In this document: one piece after another, positions 62,922-64,000 of the stretch
Layout: each line of letters begins with the position of its first letter
How positions within the stretch are numbered: the first letter of the stretch is position 1
Source of the DNA: Alphaproteobacteria bacterium
Lineage (GTDB): Bacteria; Pseudomonadota; Alphaproteobacteria; UBA6615
DNA: 64,000 nt
Assembly (NCBI GenBank): GCA_011087645.1
Contig: JAALLF010000014.1
Location: forward strand, 30,804-94,803
Direction: 5' to 3'
Translations under genes and position numbers: made by a program
The notes under the pieces: model-generated
Seen by the model: only the letters and a program-made list of their open reading frames with translations
Databases searched by the model: none
Told to the model about the DNA's origin: nothing

Positions 62922-63824
62922 ATGTACGACATCGTTCGAGCTTGTTCCTTCGCAGCTACCTCGTTTCTCGCGATGACACTGGGTCTGGCTAATCCTGTTA
63001 GTGCTCAACAAACGGCGCTGACGCTGACCGATATCGCATTCGTCAACCATGTCGCCGCTGGCATCGTTGAGCAGGATTCTTACGTTGAAAAAGTGCCGGT
63101 TCCAGAAGAAGTGTTCCCCGCGACCGCCGCGGAAACAGAAAAATATACGGACTTTCCCGCCGATAGCACGATGGAACCGCATTCCGACGACCTACGTACT
63201 GCGGTCACTCTCAACAACCTGGCGGAGCTCTACCGTGTCCAGGGCCAGTACGCCGAGGCCGAACCGCTCTACAAACGGGCGTTGGCGATCGATGAGAAGG
63301 CGCTGGGACCGGAGCACCCAAACGTGGCGATGAGCCTCAACAACCTGGCAGAGCTCTACCGTGTCGAGGGCCGGTACGCCGAGGCCGCGCCACTCTACAA
63401 ACGTGCATTGGTGATGGATGAGAAGGCACTGGGATCAGAGCATCCCCGAGTGGCGACGAGCCTCAACAACCTGGCATTGCTCTATCATGACCAGGGCAAG
63501 TACACCGATGCCGAGCCGCTCTACAAACGGTCGCTGGCGATCTGGGAGAACGCGCTGGGACCGGAGCATCCCCGAGTGGCGACGAGCCTCAACAACCTGG
63601 CGGAGCTGTACCGCGTGCAGGGCCAGTACGCCGAGGCCGAACCGGTCTACAAACGGGTTTTGGCGATCAAGGAAAACGTGCTGGGACCGGAGCACCCAAA
63701 CGTGGCGACGAGCCTTGAGAAATATATCGTGTTGTTGCGAAAAACTGGACGGACAGCAGAAGCTGATAAATTGGCGGCCCGCGCAATGGCGATTCGGACA
63801 AAGCAAGCCGGACAAAGCCGTTAA
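62922..63824 (+). CDS. Secreted tetratricopeptide-repeat protein
   Basis: A 300-residue protein with a Sec signal (FAATSFLAMTLGLANPVSAQ, cleavage after about residue 28) and four near-identical 42-residue TPR_10/12-type repeats, beginning LNNLAELYRVQGQYAEAEPL, plus a partial fifth. Repeats of this kinesin-light-chain type bind peptides or partners. Its divergent neighbour is a TPR-bearing regulator, so they may respond to the same signal. The repeats are very alike in DNA sequence. Confidence 0.85.
   Translation: MYDIVRACSFAATSFLAMTLGLANPVSAQQTALTLTDIAFVNHVAAGIVEQDSYVEKVPVPEEVFPATAAETEKYTDFPADSTMEPHSDDLRTAVTLNNLAELYRVQGQYAEAEPLYKRALAIDEKALGPEHPNVAMSLNNLAELYRVEGRYAEAAPLYKRALVMDEKALGSEHPRVATSLNNLALLYHDQGKYTDAEPLYKRSLAIWENALGPEHPRVATSLNNLAELYRVQGQYAEAEPVYKRVLAIKENVLGPEHPNVATSLEKYIVLLRKTGRTAEADKLAARAMAIRTKQAGQSR
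63210..63713 (+). repeat. Four tandem 126-bp coding repeats
   Basis: Units begin at 63210, 63336, 63462 and 63588, each 126 bases and each starting with CTCAACAACCTGG. They are almost identical in DNA as well as protein, so the copy number probably changes by recombination or slippage. A degenerate fifth unit starts at 63714. Confidence 0.9.
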
Positions 63825-64000
63825 CGTTTTGAATAATTGGGCGCCTAACGCACTGGGAGAAACAGTGTGTCTATGAACCCCTACCATGTCTGGATTGGGT
63901 CAACTCCAGCCGTATTCACCCACGCCGGTTTACGGCAGGTTTACCCCGGTCACCTCAACCGATCGATGCAACACAAGCGTTAAATCGTTCTGCTGGGGAT

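Noticed and set aside
63210..63824. Regular 126-bp repeats considered as a CRISPR array or satellite
   Set aside because: Units are contiguous without spacers and encode TPR repeats in one frame.
1..64000. rRNA, tRNA, CRISPR, phage genes or intact insertion sequences
   Set aside because: None seen by eye on either strand; a tRNA search would be needed to exclude tRNAs fully.

Overview
The window looks like a GC-rich alphaproteobacterial chromosome, probably a marine or soil Rhodospirillales-like lineage. This is inferred from the 180-kDa-type NAD-glutamate dehydrogenase, the fused CysNC, the tripartite tricarboxylate transporter with its periplasmic Bug-type receptor, and the general protein style; no rRNA or tRNA gene is present to confirm it.

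Positions 1 to about 40,500 form one large surface-glycan locus. It opens with the tail of a legionaminic-acid aminotransferase (LegC type) and a CBS-nucleotidyltransferase (PtmE type), then a PhyH dioxygenase, a nucleotide-sugar dehydrogenase on the minus strand, and cysD-cysNC, which make the sulfate donor PAPS. A regulatory module follows: a winged-helix/Rossmann regulator overlapping an RfaH-like NusG paralogue. In the leader between the RfaH-like gene and pseB lies an 11-base exact match to the core of the enterobacterial ops element. Then comes a full pseudaminic-acid pathway: pseB, pseC, pseF, a pseG-pseH fusion and pseI. A methyltransferase, a sulfotransferase and a DUF4910 protein sit between pseF and pseG. 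Two kinase-fold genes, an ABC glycan exporter, a second sulfotransferase, several methyltransferases, a capsule-type protein, four GT4 glycosyltransferases and an asparagine synthetase follow. A strong terminator at 35.3 kb separates these from an O-antigen ligase/polymerase and a priming module (WecA/WbpL-like transferase, SDR, WbpM/CapD-like dehydratase). Together the genes describe synthesis, decoration (sulfation, methylation, perhaps phosphorylation) and export of a nonulosonate-containing glycan controlled by a specialised antiterminator.

Positions 40.5 to 50 kb are housekeeping or transport genes: purH, a YbjQ-family protein, two permeases of the MFS and DMT type, and a very large NAD-dependent glutamate dehydrogenase.

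Positions 50 to 64 kb hold an orphan Tat-exported solute-binding protein with its own promoter and terminator, a tctCBA-type transporter followed by an LVIVD-like protein, several small poorly characterised proteins (DUF5519-like, DoxX-like, hemerythrin, a 48-residue membrane peptide), a glutathione transferase, a non-coding stretch with a perfect 18-bp inverted repeat, and a divergent pair consisting of a CadC-like membrane regulator with TPRs and a secreted TPR protein built from near-identical 126-bp units.
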